Positions 1-11,336 are shown, numbered from the stretch's first letter. The stretch: 64,000 bases of DNA from Porphyra umbilicalis (GCA_002049455.2 KV918974.1:1-64000); one strand, 5' to 3'. Program-made: numbers and translations. The notes: generated from the letters alone by a model not told the origin.

Positions 1-36
1 ACATTGGTTCGACGTGATTGTAGGCCCTGGTCGCGA

Positions 37-700
37 CCCTCTGCATCCGAATTGAAGCGGGACGCAACGCCAGAATCCATTTCCACGCAACAAGCACCCG
101 TCCTTCGCCCAACGCCCGAGTCGCACTTGCCGTGCACGACCACCGCGCCTGTTCCCGTACTCTCGCACCCCCCCGCCCGCACCCTCCTCCCATCCCTGCT
201 GCCGGCCTGTCACCGCCGCACCGCCCGGTCCTGTCTGGCTGCGCACCCGTGCGCCCCTTCCACGGCTGGCTTCCCGACGGAGGCTTTGCATCCGAACTGA
301 AACGAGACGCAACGCCAGCGTCTATTGCCCGACTACCACGCAACGGGCACTTGCTTGTTGCCCAACGCCCGAGCCGCACTTGTCGTGCACGACCACCGCG
401 CCTGTTCCCGTACCCTCGCACCCCCCCGCATGCACCCTCCTCCCATCTTAGCTGCCGGCCTGTCGCCGCCGCACCACCCGGGCCTGGCTGGCTGCGCACC
501 CCCCCGCCCGCACCCTTCTCCCATTCCTGTTGCCAGCCTGCCACCGCCGCACCGCCTGTGCCTATCTGGCTCCGCACCCCCCCGCCCGCACTTTCCTCGA
601 ATCCCTGTTGCCGGCCTGTCATCCCCGCACCGCCTGTGCCTGTCTGGCACCGCACCCGCGTGCCCCTCCCACGGCTGGCTTCCCGACGGAGGCCAGCGCG
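37..700. repeat. 78-bp minisatellite with a higher-order repeat
   Basis: Cytosine-rich units start with a GCACCC block at about 166, 244, 418, 496, 574 and 652. Neighbouring units are exactly 78 bases apart (166 to 244, and 418 through 652). A longer leader (about 60-166) is repeated at about 303-418, giving a higher-order period near 252 bases. ORFs cross the array in several frames, as expected for a unit length divisible by three, so I do not read them as a gene. Confidence 0.85.
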
Positions 701-701
701 G

Positions 702-2117
702 TCACGATTGACGGCTCGGACGCGACAGCCGGGGCCTTCCCGTCCGCTGCACCCCTGTCTTCGGTCCGAACACTGGCCGAACGCGTGGACGGGCAACATG
801 GGTCCGCGGCTTCCGGAGACCGCCACGGTGTCTCTGTGGCCGACATGACGGCAGACTGCGCGGACGTGTCATCCATTCTGTCGAATGGCGTCGGTGCACA
901 CGTGACCACTGTGCTTGTCGACCGCTTCACGTGGTCCTACTTTCTTCACGCGGACAACGCAGACGTCGTGCAATTATTGGCGCGCCTGGGTCGCCAACTT
1001 CTACGTACTACCGAGGCCTCCCCGGTGACACTACCGGTTTTTGACCGCCTACTGTCGAGCCTGATCTTCTTGACGGTGAACGCACGAGTATGGGCTGCGC
1101 TGAGGACGGGCGACTCCCCAAACGTCGGGACGTCAAGTAGCGGTGACGCCCTGCCCATGGTGGCAAGGGGGCCAACACAAGTCGCGGCTGCACGCCCGCC
1201 CCCCGCCGCAGCGGTATTGTCTTCAAAAGCTTCAAGTGCGATGGTGGCGCACGTGCCTGGGGCTGTCGTGGCGCCCTCTCAAGCGTCCGACGCTCTGCGA
1301 CCTGTCGCCGACCACGCTCTCGTCGCTGTCGTTGACATCACGGTGGTCGCCCTCGTGTGTGACATCCTCCTTCTCATTCTCGAGGCCGGACAGTCTGTGG
1401 CGCTCCACCCTTTGTCGGCGTCATCTTGGCTCTTTCTTCAGTGTGCCCTTGCCCGCGGTCGGTGGCCTCCGCAGGCGGGTGTCATGCTGCGCGCAGCATG
1501 TCAAAGAGACGTAGCGTCGTTTCAAAGTCCGTTAAAACCTTTGCTGAGGTGGACGCACACGCCCGTGCTCGGGGTGAGGACCCTCCGACTAAATATCCGG
1601 ACGGGCTCGGACATCTGCGCGAGCTCCACACCACGATGTGGTTTGGTTGGGCTCAGACCCTGGACCAGGCAGACGCGGCGTGCGCTTCCAGTTTTGCTTG
1701 TGACATGGACACGGTCAGCCCTTTTAGTACGCTCCCCGGTGTGTTGGCGCTCATCCCCCCAACGTACACACCAACCGGGAGCGCGCTGTGGCTCTGGTGT
1801 TGGACTCTGTGTGACATCGCTGCACGCATCCTTGACGCTGTGAACGCGACGGCGCAGTCGGTACTCGGCAGTGGAACGCTCTTCCAAGGGTCCAACGCCG
1901 ACTTTGCTGGGGAACGTCGAGAACTCGTTATGCGCGACGCGCTTGGGTGGCGGCTCTCCCCACCTCCGCCAACAGAGGACACTAGCAGCTTGCCATGTGC
2001 TGCAGTGTCGCTCATCAAGACGGAAATTGGTTTGGTATCGGGAGGGGGGGGGGCTGCGGGGCACCATTGGCGATGGGGGTCTGGGGCGTGTGTCAGCACA
2101 CTTGCTCGTCTGCTTTC
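702..2117 (+). pseudogene. unknown ORF pair cut by an LTR
   Basis: Two overlapping frames look coding-like. The first is open from before 702 (inner ATG at 845) to about 1560 and encodes a hydrophobic, alanine/valine-rich stretch. The second starts at ATG 1498, runs in a different frame and includes an Arg/Lys-rich start followed by several Trp/Cys-rich segments. The second ORF continues into the LTR that begins at 2118, so its natural 3' end is lost. I recognise no family. Position next to retroelement debris suggests an old element protein (gag-like or ORF1-like), but that is only context. It could also be fortuitous open frame in GC-rich DNA. Confidence 0.3.
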
Positions 2118-2535
2118 TGTTGGACTGGGATGCTCGTCGCCGACTCTACTGACGGTTCGCGGTTGGATGATGGTCGGTCACCCTTATGGTACCCCACATG
2201 GTACATTTGCAAGACGTGGTCAAGTTGCACACATTCGTGTTGGGTCATCTTGGGGCGTTACTTTTGGCATGTTTTGGATTTGATCTTCGCTTTGCTCTAG
2301 TGGCTTTTGATTTGGGGAGTGATTCGATTTGGTGCGAGGGCGTGGGCGTCGGTGTGGGCGCGAGAGGGGGGAGCACTTGGGCCGGTGGGGACTATTTGAG
2401 AGGTGCTCTCGGTTGGGAGAGGCGGGCGAACCTTAGGACAACCAACAAAGCACGTTCGCACACACACACACAAGCTCAAGCCACTCAACCACTTCACCGT
2501 GGTCCCCCAACCCCAATTCCCACTGCGTTTCAACA
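2118..2535 (+). repeat. 418-bp Copia-family LTR, plus orientation
   Basis: The segment begins TGTTG and ends CAACA, the expected short inverted ends of an LTR. It matches, in reverse complement and with few differences, the 418-base LTR at 4602-5019. Both copies have exactly the same length and similarity stops abruptly at both ends. It contains a short CA microsatellite. The five bases before it (CTTTC) and after it (GGTTA) differ, so this is not a simple solo LTR. It is better read as the 5' LTR of a plus-strand element whose gag-like ORF follows at 3367. Confidence 0.85.
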
Positions 2536-3366
2536 GGTTATGGCCCAGAGCCTGGGCTGTGATAGGAGCAATGTAGTACTACGGGGCCCCCAATGCGCCA
2601 GGGGGCCGCCGCGGGGACGTCGGCGACGACGGGGGACGCGGTCCCCGACGTGGGGTGGCGACGCCAGCGGCGGTGGTGGCCGACTGGGCGGCGACGCGGG
2701 GGCCGAAGCGAGGAGGCGGCCCCGCTGACCGGCTCGGGCCACCCGGGGAGCGTACCCGACCCGCCACGGCCGGCACGCGGGCCCCGCGGGAGGCCGGATG
2801 GGCGCGCCCGAGAGGGCGGTGGCGCGCCCGAGAGGGCGCGGCAGGCGACGGCCGACCGGGCGCCACGCGGCGGGTGCAGCGCGTTGCGCGCGGAACGGTT
2901 TCTCCCCCTCGTCTGTAATGATCGCCTCGGGGGACTTGACATGCATGGAGGGAATTTTCTGCATTGGTTGGTGACGGCCCGGGTCAATTCCCATTTGGGG
3001 AAATTGGGCCCGGGCGACGGTTTCCGCCCTTTTAGGACGAAGGGCGACGACGGTGGGAGGCATCGTCAGCGCCGGAAAGTAAACCGTGTCTCGATGTCCT
3101 GGCGTTTTGATCAGCCCGACTTCCCGGACCTCGAGTCCCATAGCGGGTGTCGCGTGAGCGGCTAAGTCGGCCGTTACTTCCCTCCTCTCGAGGTAACCCC
3201 CTAGATTGTGTTACTAAATTTGGCGCTCCGGGTGAGACCCGCGGTACGCACGCCTTGCGTGTCGCGGATCGACACCTCTTTCGGTACCAAGAGTCGGGGC
3301 ACCCTCGTTAGTTGTATTGCGGTGCGGTGACGGAGGACATCCGATCGATTTGCGTGCCCCGCTTCC
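2536..3366 (+). other. presumed leader region of the plus-strand LTR element
   Basis: This GC-rich stretch lies between the LTR and the gag-like ORF. A sequence just after the LTR, containing CAGAGCCTGGG, weakly resembles an initiator-tRNA primer site but is not a clean match. An open frame at 2593-3165 has Arg/Gly-rich composition and no recognisable domain. I see no convincing gene. Confidence 0.4.
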
Positions 3367-4601
3367 ATGGCTCGTGGATCTTCCTCATCTTCCCCGGTTG
3401 ACGGGGGCGCTCCTCCGTTTGAGATGCCTGGCACTAGCCGGGTGACGGACGCGCCACCGGCGGGAGACCCCGGGGCAACACCGGCCTTGGGCGCCGTGGC
3501 CCCCGTTTGGGGTGGAAGGGCGGTCCCGGTTGGCGGCGGCGGTACGGTGGCGGGTGAGTCGAACTCCCCGCCCGAGGACCCCGGCCGCGCGCCCACCACC
3601 GGGGCTCTTCCTCCCCCCGGCGAGGGACGGACGTCCACGCTGATGGAGCCCCAGGCAGGGGGTGCGGGGGTTCACCCTTCCCCCCTGGACGGGCAGCGCC
3701 TGGAAGGGGCGCCGCCCTTTGGCCCTCCCCGCGTGGACGCGGTGGGAAGTTCATCGGGAACCTTAGTTGGCGGGACCCCCGCGGGCCGGGGGCCGCTTCG
3801 ACCAATGGTCGCGCTGTCGCTGGAGGAGGACTAGCGGCAGCGCCGGGAATTACAGCGAGCGTTCGGGGTCAACCAGGAAGAGGTGGCCCGGGCCCGGTGG
3901 CAGAGGACCACCCGGGATCACTGGTCACTGGACGCGCCGCCCGGGCCGGGCGGGTCGGGGCTCAGCCTGCAGGGGGTCGGCAAAGCCGCGGCTCCAGGAC
4001 CACCTCGGGCGGCGGCCGACCCCGGGCACCTGCGCCACTTGGCTCAGGTGTTCCGCGACGCCGCGGAGGAGGCGACGACCGCGGCATCGGTCGGGACCCC
4101 GGTCCCGGGGCGAGGCGCGGCCGTGGCCCTGGCCCTGGCGGCGGCCCAGGGCCCTTCCCCTGGGACCGCGAGCGCGGGCGGACCGGCACCCCCGGAACCC
4201 GGGTCAGGCACGTCCGGGGAGCGCCCCCGGACGGGGGGCGCTACCCGGACGGGGTCCGCCTTGACGATGACTGCCTCGCCGGCCGCTCGCGCTGCGTGGC
4301 CGTGGTCCCGGAGGGGCGCCGAGCGTCGACATTCGAAGGCCGTTCCCTCTCAGGGCCACCGACGGCGTCGGCACGCCCGACGGGCGCCGTCACCCCCATT
4401 GTCGGGGCCCCCCTCGTCGACCGAGAGTGTCGAGAGTCCGTCGAGCTCGTCCTCCGCCGCCAGTGGGGCGGAGTCGACGGACAGCAGCGACGGCTCGACC
4501 TCGTCCTTCGCCACAGGCAGTGACCCCGGGGCAACACGCCACCGACGGCGGGCACGGGCGGCCGACAAGCGGCCACACCGAGCCCTAGTACAAGAGGCGC
4601 T
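3367..4601 (+). pseudogene. gag-like ORF, truncated, one in-frame TAG
   Basis: An ATG at 3367 opens a Pro/Gly/Ala-rich frame interrupted by one TAG at 3832-3834. The same frame then continues with a charged helical segment (RQRRELQRAFGV), an Ala-rich stretch, an Arg-rich patch and a Ser/Glu/Asp-rich tail. Low complexity with basic and Ser-rich parts fits a retroelement gag or capsid leader, but no zinc knuckle is seen. The frame runs exactly up to the outer end of the inverted LTR at 4602. The Copia element therefore appears to have inserted in this ORF, or the two were joined at that point. Family assignment rests on position after an LTR. Confidence 0.45.
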
Positions 4602-5019
4602 TGTTGAAACGCAGTGGGGATAGGGGTTGAAGGACCACGGTGAAGTGGTTGAGGGGCTCGAGCTTGTGTGTGTGTGTGCGAACGTGCTTTGTTGGTTGTC
4701 CTAAGGTTCGCCCGCCTCTCCCAACCGAGAGCACCTCTCAAATAGTCCCCACCGGCCCAAGTGCTCCCCCCTCTCGCGCCCACACCGACGCCCACGCCCT
4801 CGCACCGAATCGAATCACTCCCCTAATCAAAAGCCACTAGAGCAAAGCGAAGATCAAATCCAAAACATGCCAAAAGTAACGCCCCAAGATGACCCAACAC
4901 GAATGTGTGCAACTTGACCACGTCATGCAAATGTACCATGTTGGGTACCATAAGGGTCACCGACCATCATCCAACCGCGAACCGCCAGTGGAGTCGGCGA
5001 CGAGCATCACACTTCAACA
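4602..5019 (-). repeat. 418-bp 3' LTR of the Copia element
   Basis: Read on the minus strand it begins TGTTG and ends CAACA. It lies directly after a purine-rich tract (AAGCAAGGAGGAG, minus strand), a typical polypurine tract, which follows the pol stop codon by about 35 bases. It is the inverted partner of the LTR at 2118-2535. The matching 5' LTR of this copy is missing because the element is cut at about 7436. Confidence 0.9.
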
Positions 5020-7436
5020 CTCCTCCTTGCTTGTTGCCGCGGCGGTTCTTGTATTCAGCAAAGCCCCATGGCCTCGACATGCTTGTCTTGCTTGGTCTTG
5101 CCGAGCTCCTTTGTCATCGGGTCCGCGACCATGTCGTCAGTTGCACAATGCTTCAGCTTCACCTTGTCCGTGTTGATGACCTCGCGCACAAAGTGGTAGC
5201 GAATGTCGATGTGCTTCGTGCGCTTGTGCTCGACGGGGTTCTTGGAGCAGTCAATGCGCCCGCTGTTGTCGACCTTGATGTTAATCGGCCGGCCCGAGAT
5301 CGCTGTCCGCAGCCCTTGAGATGATACGCTTTGCACGAGCTTGTTGAGCCAAACATCTTCCTTGCTGGTTTCACATAGAGCCATGTACTCGGCTTCGATC
5401 GTCGACAGCGCCACCTTCTTCTGCAACTTAGAACCCCAGCTGACGGCTGCTCCGCCAAAAATGAAGGTGAAGCCCGTGGTAGAACGTCGCGTCTCGTGGT
5501 TACCCGCCCAGTCGGCATCACTGTAGCCTTGTAGAACATAGGAAGCGCTCTTGTCGAAGACCAGCCCCTTGTCCATCGAACCCTTGACATTCCGTAGAAC
5601 GCGCTTGATCGCCGCCCAATGCTCCTTGCCGTAGCACGAGACAAACCGACTCAGCTTCCCGATGGCGAAGCAGAGGTCAGGACGCGTCCCGACCATCAGG
5701 TACATCAAAATGCCGACGGCTTCGCGGTAGGGCAGCGCGTCGTCGCTCTCGTTGGCCTTGACCAGCTGCAGGCCCACCTCCAGCGGCGTTCCGATCGGGT
5801 TGCACTCCGCCATCCCGAACTTTTCGAGCACTTGCGCCGCGTACTTGCCCTGCGACAGCTTGAGGGTGTCCAACGCCTTGTCACGTCTTATCTCTAGCCC
5901 GAGGATGACCTTCGCCTCGCCCAGGTCCTTCATCTCAAAACGCTTGTGTAGAGCGTCCTTAATCTTGTAGATCGCCGCCAGGCTTGATGCCACAAAAAGA
6001 AGATCGTCGACGTACACCAGGACGAAGATGATTTCGCCATCATCCATAAGGAGGTAGAGGCATGCATCCGGGTCAATGTTGTCAAATCCCTGTGACTTTA
6101 GGAAGTCGTCGAGCTTGGCGTACCACATCTTGGGGGCTTGCTTCAGCCCATACAGCGCTTGAAGGAGACGAAACACCTTGTCAGGATACGTCGGATCGAC
6201 ATAGCCGTCTGGCTGTTCCATGTAGACCTCCTTGTCAAGGTTGCCGTTGAAGAATGCCGTCTTGACGTCCATCTGATGTAGCTCTCACCCTTTCGCCGCC
6301 GTCATCGCCAGGATGCATCAAATGGTGGTGAAGTTGGCCACCGGCGCGAACGTTTCGTTGAAGTCGAGCCCCTTGATCTGCAGGTTCCCCATGAAGCACA
6401 GGCGCGCCTTGTGCCGCGTCGTGTTGTCCCCGTTCTTGTCATCCTCGTTCTTGACCTGGTAAACCCACGTGCCCTTCAGCACGCGTCGACTGGCCCGGCG
6501 ATCCGTCAAGCGCCAAGTCTTGTTCTTGCGGATGGCTTCCATCTCCTCGTCCATAGCAATCTTCCACTTAGCCGATTCTTTCCCTTGTACGGCTTGCACG
6601 TACGTCGTGCGAGCCTCGTGAGCAACCAGGCTCACCGGTCGTCAGTACTCGACAGGTGGTCGCCGCGCTCTGCTGCTCCGACGCAGCGTGTCTTGAGAGC
6701 CGCCACTACCTTGATTGTCGTCCGCGGACTTGTCAGATCAATCGTCTTGCTTGTCGTCCTTGTCGTCATTGTCAGCATCTACGTCTTCGCCGTCGCTTGC
6801 AGAACGCAAGCCCGTCTCGACTTTGACAACTTCGTCTTCGGGAAGCTCCTCCGCAACTTCTGCGACCTCGCTTACGTTCGTCTCGGCGAACACAACGCTT
6901 CGTGCCTTGACGACCTTGAAGTCGTCGAGGATGACCTTGTACGCCTTGCTGCCGTCGGGATAGCCTAAGAAGACGCCCTTCGCCGCCTTGTCGCCAAACG
7001 TGCCGTCGATGTGACTCGTGTGCAGCACGACCCAGCATGTCGACCCAAACACCCGCATGTGGCTTACGTTGGGCTTATTCCCGGTCCACAGCTCGAAAGC
7101 CCTCTTGCCAACGGGAAGCGCCCTGCTCGTGACGCGGTTCTTGATGTACACCGCCGTCTTGATGGCATCCGCCTAAATATCCTGATCGACGTCCGTGTGT
7201 CGCATCATGGTGTGAGCCATCTCCACGAGAACTTGGTTGAGCCGCTCAGCAACTCCGTTCTGCTGCGGCGTGTCGGGCACCGTGGTCTGGTGCGTCGTGC
7301 CGTTCTCATCGTGAAGAGCCTTGAATGCGTTCGACACATACTCGCCGCCATTGTCGGAGCGTAGGATCTTGATCTTGGTTCCCGTGTGCAGCTGGGACTT
7401 CGTCAGCCACTTCTTCTACTCAGAGAGCAGATCGCT
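5020..7436 (-). pseudogene. Ty1/Copia retrotransposon pol (integrase-RT-RNase H), 5'-truncated
   Basis: Minus-strand pol is readable from the integrase core to its stop at 5055. The integrase part shows DNGGEY (about 7350) and the signature TPQQNGVAER. Reverse transcriptase follows, with MDVKTAFFNG near 6270 and the catalytic YVDDLLF near 6010. RNase H follows with YSDADWAGN and the conserved STIEAEYMAL. Gag, protease and the integrase zinc finger are absent because similarity stops at about 7436, where an unrelated minisatellite begins. Several in-frame stops break it: a TAG near 7174, a TGA near 6650, and two TGAs just before the RT (about 6285 and 6325). The order integrase before RT defines Copia rather than Gypsy. 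The copy is dead. Confidence 0.93.
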
Positions 7437-7680
7437 CTGTGGGTTTGCGCTGGGTGGGGGGGGCGGCGCGCACGGCGGCAAGGACGGCAAGCCCGGCAGC
7501 GACGGCGGCAAGGGCGGCAAGCCCGGCGTCGGCGGCAAGGGCGGCAAGCGCGGCGTCGGCGGCGGCAAGGGCGGAAAGCGCGGCAAGGGCGGCAAGCGCG
7601 GCAAGCGCGGCGTCGGCGGCGGCAAGGGCGGCAAGCGCGGCGTCGGCGGCAAGCGCGGCAAGCGCGGCGTCGGCGGCCAC
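7437..7680 (+). repeat. GGCGGCAAG minisatellite encoding Gly/Lys/Arg repeats
   Basis: Short units of the type GGCGGCAAGGGCGGCAAGCGCGGC repeat about ten times. On the plus strand they read as KGGKRGVGG-like repeats, in the same frame as the ORF that follows. On the minus strand they read as alanine/leucine-rich repeats. The array abuts the truncated Copia integrase at about 7436. Its in-frame reading may be fortuitous. Confidence 0.7.
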
Positions 7681-8728
7681 GGTCAACACCCCCGAACGGC
7701 CAAAGCTATGGCGGAATCGGCCGCAATGGCGATGGACGGCGGCGTTGCCGATGGCGGGGCGGTCGTCGCCGGGGCGCATGCCACCGCAGGGGGCCATCCA
7801 GAAGTGAATTGCTCCACGGGCCCGGACGTCTTGCGCCAGTTTCGGCCTCGCGGCTAGTACTACGCACACGCGGAACCTGTGGAGGTGGCTGACGGGGTCC
7901 CGCGGGCCACCGACAACCGTCTCTATGGCATGTGCGTGCGCAACCGCGCTCGGGCGCACACGCGTCGTGTGTACGCGCAGTACGAGGCCTTTCCTGACTT
8001 CGTTGACGTGATGGCGCAAGCTGGGTTGCCGGACCACGCGGGCGACCGCGTGGCCGAGGTCCATGGGGACCCGTACTTTGGAAACCAGGGCCCCCAGCGT
8101 CGTGTGTACGAGGTGATGTCGTTTTGCAACGAGGTCGTGCGCTACCAAGTGCCTTTGCACCCGTTTCACCGCTTGGTTTACGGCAATGCGCTTCTGTTCC
8201 CTGTGAAGGGGACAGAGACGATCGAGGCGGCGGCCAACTCGTTTTGCCGCTTGTTGCGCAACTGGCCGAAGGCCGTCTTCCTCAAGCGGGATCCCGCCGA
8301 GGACCTTTCGGTCCTGTTTGGGCACGACTCCGGCCTGGAGCCGTACCTTGAACAGCTCGAGCTGTTGAAGCACGAGGAGACCGATAACGTCGAGGACGAT
8401 CGCAGTCCGCGTGTCACCGGGTTACCGAACCCCTTCCGGTTGCCGATGTTCCCATCCGACCACCGTCGGGCCGCCGACACGCGCTTCTTTCGCGGTCGCG
8501 AGTTGATGCCCACCGCGTCGGCTGCTGGATTTCTCCATGCGCCACGGACGTTCGACTTGTCCCGTTGGCTTCCGCCTGTCCCGGCGTGGGAGCCTCACAC
8601 GGGGTTGTGGGTGGCGACCCCCGTAGTGGTGTCGTACCTGGCGGATGCGTTGCTCAACGCCCACAGCTCAGTCTGGCAGGAGGTGTACTCCGAGAACTAC
8701 TGCAACTTAGCTGCTGCTAGGTTCACAC
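7681..8728 (+). pseudogene. unknown ORF, 5' part, interrupted by a hAT-like element
   Basis: The frame that enters from the repeat array continues through a TAG at 7855-7857 and then stays open for about 290 codons to the hAT-like insertion. The product has mixed, ordinary composition (for example YGMCVRNRARAHTRRVYAQY and FPVKGTETIEAAANSF) and looks like real protein. No domain is recognised. An apparent continuation resumes after the insertion at 9937, but joining across one target-duplication copy leaves the two parts one base out of frame. The ORF is therefore also damaged by an indel, or the parts are spliced differently. A retroelement capsid-type protein is possible but unproven. Confidence 0.45.
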
Positions 8729-9928
8729 CAGGGGCTTTGGAATCAGGCACTTTTGGTAGCATTAGGATATAATCCACATCCCCTCACATGCACTCTGGAT
8801 TGAGTATTTGACGAGGTCGTATATCCAAAATCAGATCTTGCTGGGACGGACAGAGTCAGGATCAATATTATAGTCGGATATTCAATTAGTACGATTTTGG
8901 ATGTAGTTAGGATAGACAGATTGAATATATTCTCTTGGATGATGGATCTGGAAGAAGACTAAAATTGAAACGAAATGAAATGAAAGGAGACGTCTCTCCA
9001 GGTACAGTCTTACATGTGATTTAAATACGCGTGTCTCTTCACAAGCCTTTGTCGCGATGAACCGCCGTCCAGTACCATTTGGTTGTTGGAACTGATTTAG
9101 GTGGTACAGCGGTCCTCGTCAGTAGTAATCGTTGGAACTCTCGTGTGCTCACCCGGGGGTGCCCGTTCGGAACTTCGCGCGGGCCGTTCAAAACAAGGCA
9201 AGCGGTTTCAGACACGGGACAGTACTGCGGCTCCCCGAATTTTGTCCTGGGGGACAGAGTCAGAGACTGACTGTGAATAACAGCACTCTATTGGTCTAAA
9301 ACGACAGTAAGAGGGCATCGAAGCCAATAGAAAGCCTGCATTCTGTGCCAGGACCTTGCATCCAGCAGAACTCACTGTTCGTTGCCGCTTGATCCGATTT
9401 TCTTGGCACGGAGCAGGCTGCCCACGCGAGATCTTGAGGTTTGCTACTGTCTCCTTGCCAGAAGTGCAGAAAAAAAGAGGAGCTGATGTCGACTTCCAGG
9501 CTGGATGGGCACATGTAAGCAATCAGGAGCACCAAGTCAGTCCCAGTGGCGCATCTGATTGGTGGAGAGAGTCGGTCCGCAAGTCAGTCTCTGTCCACCA
9601 GGACAAAATTAGGGGATCAGCAATACCGTTCGGGAATTTTCCGGCAAGATCGCCGCTTGGCACTGCCAGATGATGGCGGTTGAACAGGGTGGGGAGGCAT
9701 CCCCACGCGCCAGCACTGCGGCGCAGAATATGTGAGCCGGATCAGGCAAGGTGGAAATTCGATTCAGATTATATTATATCCGGCCTTTGGAGGGTCATTC
9801 AGGCTCAGTATATCCGGCGGTAAATGAACAGAGTACGATATGGATACGCGGCTGCGGCATTGATTGTGGATTATTACGAGTACAATGTGCGGATATGTCT
9901 GGCTCTACTTTATCCGACTCAGGCCCTG
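8729..9928. mobile_element. hAT-like non-autonomous DNA transposon, 1200 bp
   Basis: The left end reads CAGGGGCTTTGGAATC and the right end, reverse-complemented, CAGGGCCTGAGTCGGATA. Both fit the CAGGG start common in hAT elements. The flanking 8-mers are GTTCACAC (8721-8728) and GTTCACAT (9929-9936), an 8-bp target duplication with one mismatch, which is the hAT size. The interior is AT-richer than its surroundings and has no transposase ORF. It interrupts an open frame on the plus strand. Mismatches in the terminal repeats suggest an old insertion. Confidence 0.75.
9237..9611. repeat. inverted repeat pair inside the hAT-like element
   Basis: A block around 9237-9272 (ATTTTGTCCTGGGGGACAGAG followed by ACTGACT) recurs inverted at about 9581-9611. 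The similarity extends outward to a CCCC/GGGG pair. It could be a small element nested in the hAT-like one or a subterminal structure. No target duplication is evident. Confidence 0.5.
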
Positions 9929-9936
9929 GTTCACAT

Positions 9937-10906
9937 CCTACAGGAGGACAAGCTCTTTGTCCACTTGGACGATAGGACGCTTCGTCATTTCGACGTGTTG
10001 GACACGTCCAAGTTGAAGGACGCGCCCGACAGCGAGGCCTAGTACGTCTTGTACGGCAAGATGCGTCATGCCGCAAAGGCGTTTCCCTGGCGGGAGGTCC
10101 TTAAGGACGCTGTCTGGTGCGACCGCGACTCGGGGGAAGCCCATCGATTGCCGATCACGGTCGACGCGACCAAGGAGTACGGCTTTTGCCTTCGTCACCC
10201 TTGCGTCGATTTCGACTGGGCGTTGGACCCGAGCGCGCCACTCCCGATGGCTCGAATCACTTCGAACCACCCCGGGGTGTTGCGCCGCGGTCGTCGGAAC
10301 TGGGCTCACGCCGTTCGCGACGCCCGAGAGGGCCGCTACCGCCCGCGTTCGCCGCGGCGCGATCGCTCGCCGTCCCCGCCCCGGGCGATGGATGCCACTT
10401 GGCCAACCCGCGCATCCTTCTCCGAAGCGGTTTCCTTGTTTGGGTCGGCGCGCGCTTGCGATGTACGCGCTCGCGCGTCCCGCGGGGCAGCCTTGTCGGC
10501 GGTGGCTAACGCCTGGGTCGAGCAGATCGCGGGCCTGCGGACCGCTGTTGAGCGCGCGGACGGAAGGCGTGTTGAGTCGGCCTTGTCCATCATTGGACAG
10601 GCCGTGGCTCGCGCCGTTGACGGCGATGCCAAATACGGGCGATTCGCCCAGCACCTCGAGGCTATCCAGCCAGAGGAGGAGGCCACGCCTGCGCGTTTCA
10701 ACGCCCAGAGCATCCTTGGTCGTCGGACCCATGAGGGCGGGAGCCCGTCGACGGGGGCTCCGCCCTCGGCGCGCAACACGCGTGCGCGTAGTGCCTCGCA
10801 GGAGGCGGCGGCCGGTGTTGGCGCGAGCCGCGATTACCGCCGGGACTCGCGTCGTGGTGACGAGGAGGAGGAGGGACTGCCACTGCAAAGTGGGCGGTTC
10901 GGTTGA
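9937..10906 (+). pseudogene. unknown ORF, 3' part, with basic and Arg/Ser-rich segment
   Basis: After the hAT-like element an open frame runs to the stop at 10904-10906, broken by one TAG at 10040-10042. The N-terminal part contains FVHLDDRTLRHFDVLD and FPWREVLKDAVWCDRDSG. The middle has an Arg/Ser/Pro-rich stretch (YRPRSPRRDRSPSPPR). The C-terminal part is helical and then charged. This is probably the same gene as 7681-8728. A structured region followed by a basic nucleic-acid-binding tail would suit a capsid-like protein, but there is no recognised family. Confidence 0.4.
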
Positions 10907-11336
10907 CCATGGTGGGATTGTAGGGCGCGTGCCCTTGTTGTGTTTCTGTCGCGTGACGTGTGTTCGTCCGCTTCCCAGTTTCCTGTTAATCATCGTATCA
11001 ATGAAGGAAGTGGCAAGTAAGCATGGCTCATGGTCTGGGAGTCGTATTTCTTGTATCGGATGATAAAAGTACTGGGTTCTCGAAACACGCACGGAAGGCG
11101 GTGGCGTACCAGCTGGTGTTAGTCCACTATGGGATTACCACGGTGGCCTATTCTTTTGTCGATACCAAGCGTCTCAGAACTGAATCGAGGTGTTGTACCG
11201 GAGGTACGAAGAACCCGTTGGGGTGTACGGACTCGGTTGGATCAGGTTTGATCAGTGTCGATTGCGAGGCTTTCGGCCACACATATGTGTAGGGGCCGTA
11301 TTCAGCATTCAGGCGAGCGAAATGCCGAAAAGTCAG
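10907..11336 (-). other. probable 3' flank or LTR region of the Gypsy element, unresolved
   Basis: This AT-richer stretch lies immediately downstream (minus strand) of the chromodomain ORF, where the 3' LTR should start. By eye I could not find a matching direct copy beyond the gag start (32714-33300), so LTR boundaries are not assigned. No gene is seen. Confidence 0.35.

Noticed and set aside
2118..5019. Inverted 418-bp repeats as terminal inverted repeats of one DNA transposon
   Set aside because: The right copy directly follows a Copia pol stop and a polypurine tract and has TGTTG/CAACA ends, so they are LTRs.
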